A stretch of 6,361 nucleotides of DNA from assembly GCA_946644025.1 (NCBI GenBank), contig CAMPCG010000175.1, positions 1 to 6,361 on the forward strand, given 5' to 3'. Within the stretch, counting starts at the first letter, position 1; every line of letters starts with the position of its first letter. Positions 5,085 through 6,361 of this stretch are shown here, one piece after another. Source of the DNA: an uncultured Prevotellaceae bacterium (lineage in GTDB: Bacteria > Bacteroidota > Bacteroidia > Bacteroidales > Bacteroidaceae). The notes beneath the pieces were generated by a model. It had not been told where the DNA came from. It did not search any database and saw only the letters and a program-made list of their open reading frames with translations. The translations under genes were made by a program, and so were the position numbers.

Positions 5085-6361
5085 CTACTTCACGGTCCAC
5101 TCGAACAGGCCTGCCGAGAAATCGTCGGGCTGGGTTATCTCGAGTCTGAGGGCGCGGGTCTTGACGGGTTTGAAATTGACGGTGCAGGGTGTGCCTTTGA
5201 GGGTGGGGTATTGGTCGGCCTCGCTGACGGGCATCCATTCGCCCTTGCTGTCCTGATAGAGCACACGCCAGGATTTTGGCACGCGGCAGCCTCCCCAGGG
5301 ACCGTCGTCGAACCACCATACGGTGCAGGTCTGCACGGTGGCCTCCTGTGCAAACTCGTAGGCGAGCCACTCCGTAGAGGCTTTCTTGGGCCACCAGTGG
5401 GTGTAGGGCACGGAGCGGTCGTTCTCATCGCGGGGCACCAGCCGGTCGTTGATGCTCGACAGTGCCGGCACGCGCATGGAGCTTGTCACCTTGCTCTCCG
5501 AAGCCAGTGTGGCTGGCTGGGCGGGAGTGGTGGCCTTCAGGTCTTGTGGCAGCCAGACGCGCATCTTGCCCGACCCACGGTGACACCAGGCATAGTAGGG
5601 GATGAGCGTCAGCGTCTGGTCTTTCGTCACCAGCTTGCCCTGCTTGTTGAAGTCGAGCGACTGTGCGTCGGTGATGAGAGTCGTTACCGTCGTTCCGGCC
5701 ACCTCGCCCTTGCCAAGTCGGAATGTAGGCTCCTGGTTGAGCAGTGCTGAGAAGATGTCGAAGTTGTTGTCGGGGTGCTCGGCACAGTATACAAGCGGTC
5801 CGCGCTCTATGGCCACCATGCCGCGGTCGGCGGCTACGCGGTCGAGGGCACGTACCACGCGGGGCTCCATGTCGAAGTGCAGCTGCACCTTGTCGCCCTT
5901 CTTCCACTTGCGCTCGATGGTCAGGAAACCGTCGGGGGTGGGGGTGACGGCGATAATATCGCCGTTTACGGAACAGGTGGCGGCGGGGCGCAGATTGTCG
6001 GTGTAGCGGTAGAGGTCGCTGGGCACGGGCTGTCCCTTCAGCCATCCCGGTACTCGAAGTTTGAGGGCGAAGGTGCCAGCTGCGTTCTTGTTTACGGTGA
6101 TGGCGATGTCGCCGTCCCAGGGGTAGTTGGTCTGCTGTGTCAGCGCCACCCGCTTGCCGCCGACGTCAAGCGTGGTGTTCGAGGCTACGAAGAGGTTCAC
6201 GTAGACATTCTTATCCTTGACGGCATAGACATATCCCGGCAGCGAGGGGATGAATCGGCAGATGTTGCTGGGGCAGCAGGCGCAGCCGAACCAAGCCTGG
6301 CGCTGGTGCTGGCCCATCGACTCGAGGGGGTTGGGGTAGAAGAATCCGCCGCCGTCGAGCG
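5085..6361 (-). CDS. GH127-type beta-L-arabinofuranosidase (DUF1680 family), C-terminal part, cut by the window edge
   Basis: Family enzymes (GH127 and the related GH146) release terminal beta-L-arabinofuranose from plant glycans, using a zinc-bound cysteine nucleophile. The frame stays open to the right edge, giving 424 visible residues; the start codon lies outside. Near the visible N-terminus are FFYPNPLES and WFGCACCPSNICRF. Its Cys-Cys pair (codons 6276-6278 and 6273-6275) matches the nucleophile and zinc-ligand cysteines. Family segments LRVPGWLKG, a GFLTIERKWKKGD stretch and VAIERGPLVYCAEH follow, marking the beta-sandwich domain. The last 120 residues or so resemble an F5/8-type (galactose-binding-like) accessory domain and end in FEWTVK. 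The other zinc ligands, including the glutamate, and any signal peptide lie beyond the window. The exact family (GH127 or GH146) cannot be settled from this part. lpxC-fabZ is 106 bases downstream on the same strand. Confidence 0.9.
   Translation of the reverse strand, partial: LDGGGFFYPNPLESMGQHQRQAWFGCACCPSNICRFIPSLPGYVYAVKDKNVYVNLFVASNTTLDVGGKRVALTQQTNYPWDGDIAITVNKNAAGTFALKLRVPGWLKGQPVPSDLYRYTDNLRPAATCSVNGDIIAVTPTPDGFLTIERKWKKGDKVQLHFDMEPRVVRALDRVAADRGMVAIERGPLVYCAEHPDNNFDIFSALLNQEPTFRLGKGEVAGTTVTTLITDAQSLDFNKQGKLVTKDQTLTLIPYYAWCHRGSGKMRVWLPQDLKATTPAQPATLASESKVTSSMRVPALSSINDRLVPRDENDRSVPYTHWWPKKASTEWLAYEFAQEATVQTCTVWWFDDGPWGGCRVPKSWRVLYQDSKGEWMPVSEADQYPTLKGTPCTVNFKPVKTRALRLEITQPDDFSAGLFEWTVK

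Noticed and set aside
4995..5750. A 251-codon open frame on the plus strand opposite the glycosidase
   Set aside because: It overlaps clear GH127 coding sequence and its translation matches no family I know.

Overview
The window looks like chromosomal DNA of a Bacteroidales bacterium, most likely a Prevotella-type member of the Bacteroidota. Four things point there: an LpxC-FabZ fusion protein; an LptE of the Bacteroidota type; TAnnTTTG-type -7 promoter boxes with no Shine-Dalgarno sequences; and purine-rich short tandem repeats at gene junctions. Coding DNA is moderately GC-rich and most intergenic DNA is AT-rich. No mobile element, CRISPR array, rRNA or tRNA was recognised.

Layout. Positions 1-246 hold no gene I can recognise, only small hairpins. 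Positions 347-3494 carry a rightward cluster of four genes: a sigma-54-dependent activator, the lipopolysaccharide-transport lipoprotein lptE, a TPR-like protein of unknown function, and secG. A strong hairpin at 3533-3562 closes the cluster. Two genes converge on it from the right: the lpxC-fabZ fusion (3593-4978) and, upstream of that, the C-terminal part of a GH127-type beta-L-arabinofuranosidase (5085 to beyond the window edge).

How the genes fit together. Apart from the glycosidase, the theme is building the outer envelope. LpxC commits UDP-acyl-GlcNAc to lipid A synthesis, FabZ supplies fatty-acid elongation, LptE helps insert finished LPS in the outer membrane, and SecG assists export of envelope proteins. 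The regulator may control its neighbours, but no -24/-12 promoter was seen here, so that is inference. The glycosidase is probably a plant-polysaccharide enzyme that happens to lie upstream of lpxC.

The most unusual part is a set of 7- or 8-bp periodic purine-rich arrays. They lie in front of each of the first three genes (301-348, 1618-1680, 2227-2282), inside the regulator's reading frame (1337-1371), and in inverted orientation inside lptE (1735-1769). The inverted copy encodes the hydrophobic core and lipobox of the LptE signal peptide, which suggests that an intergenic repeat was co-opted as an export signal. It can also base-pair with the array just upstream of the lptE start codon.
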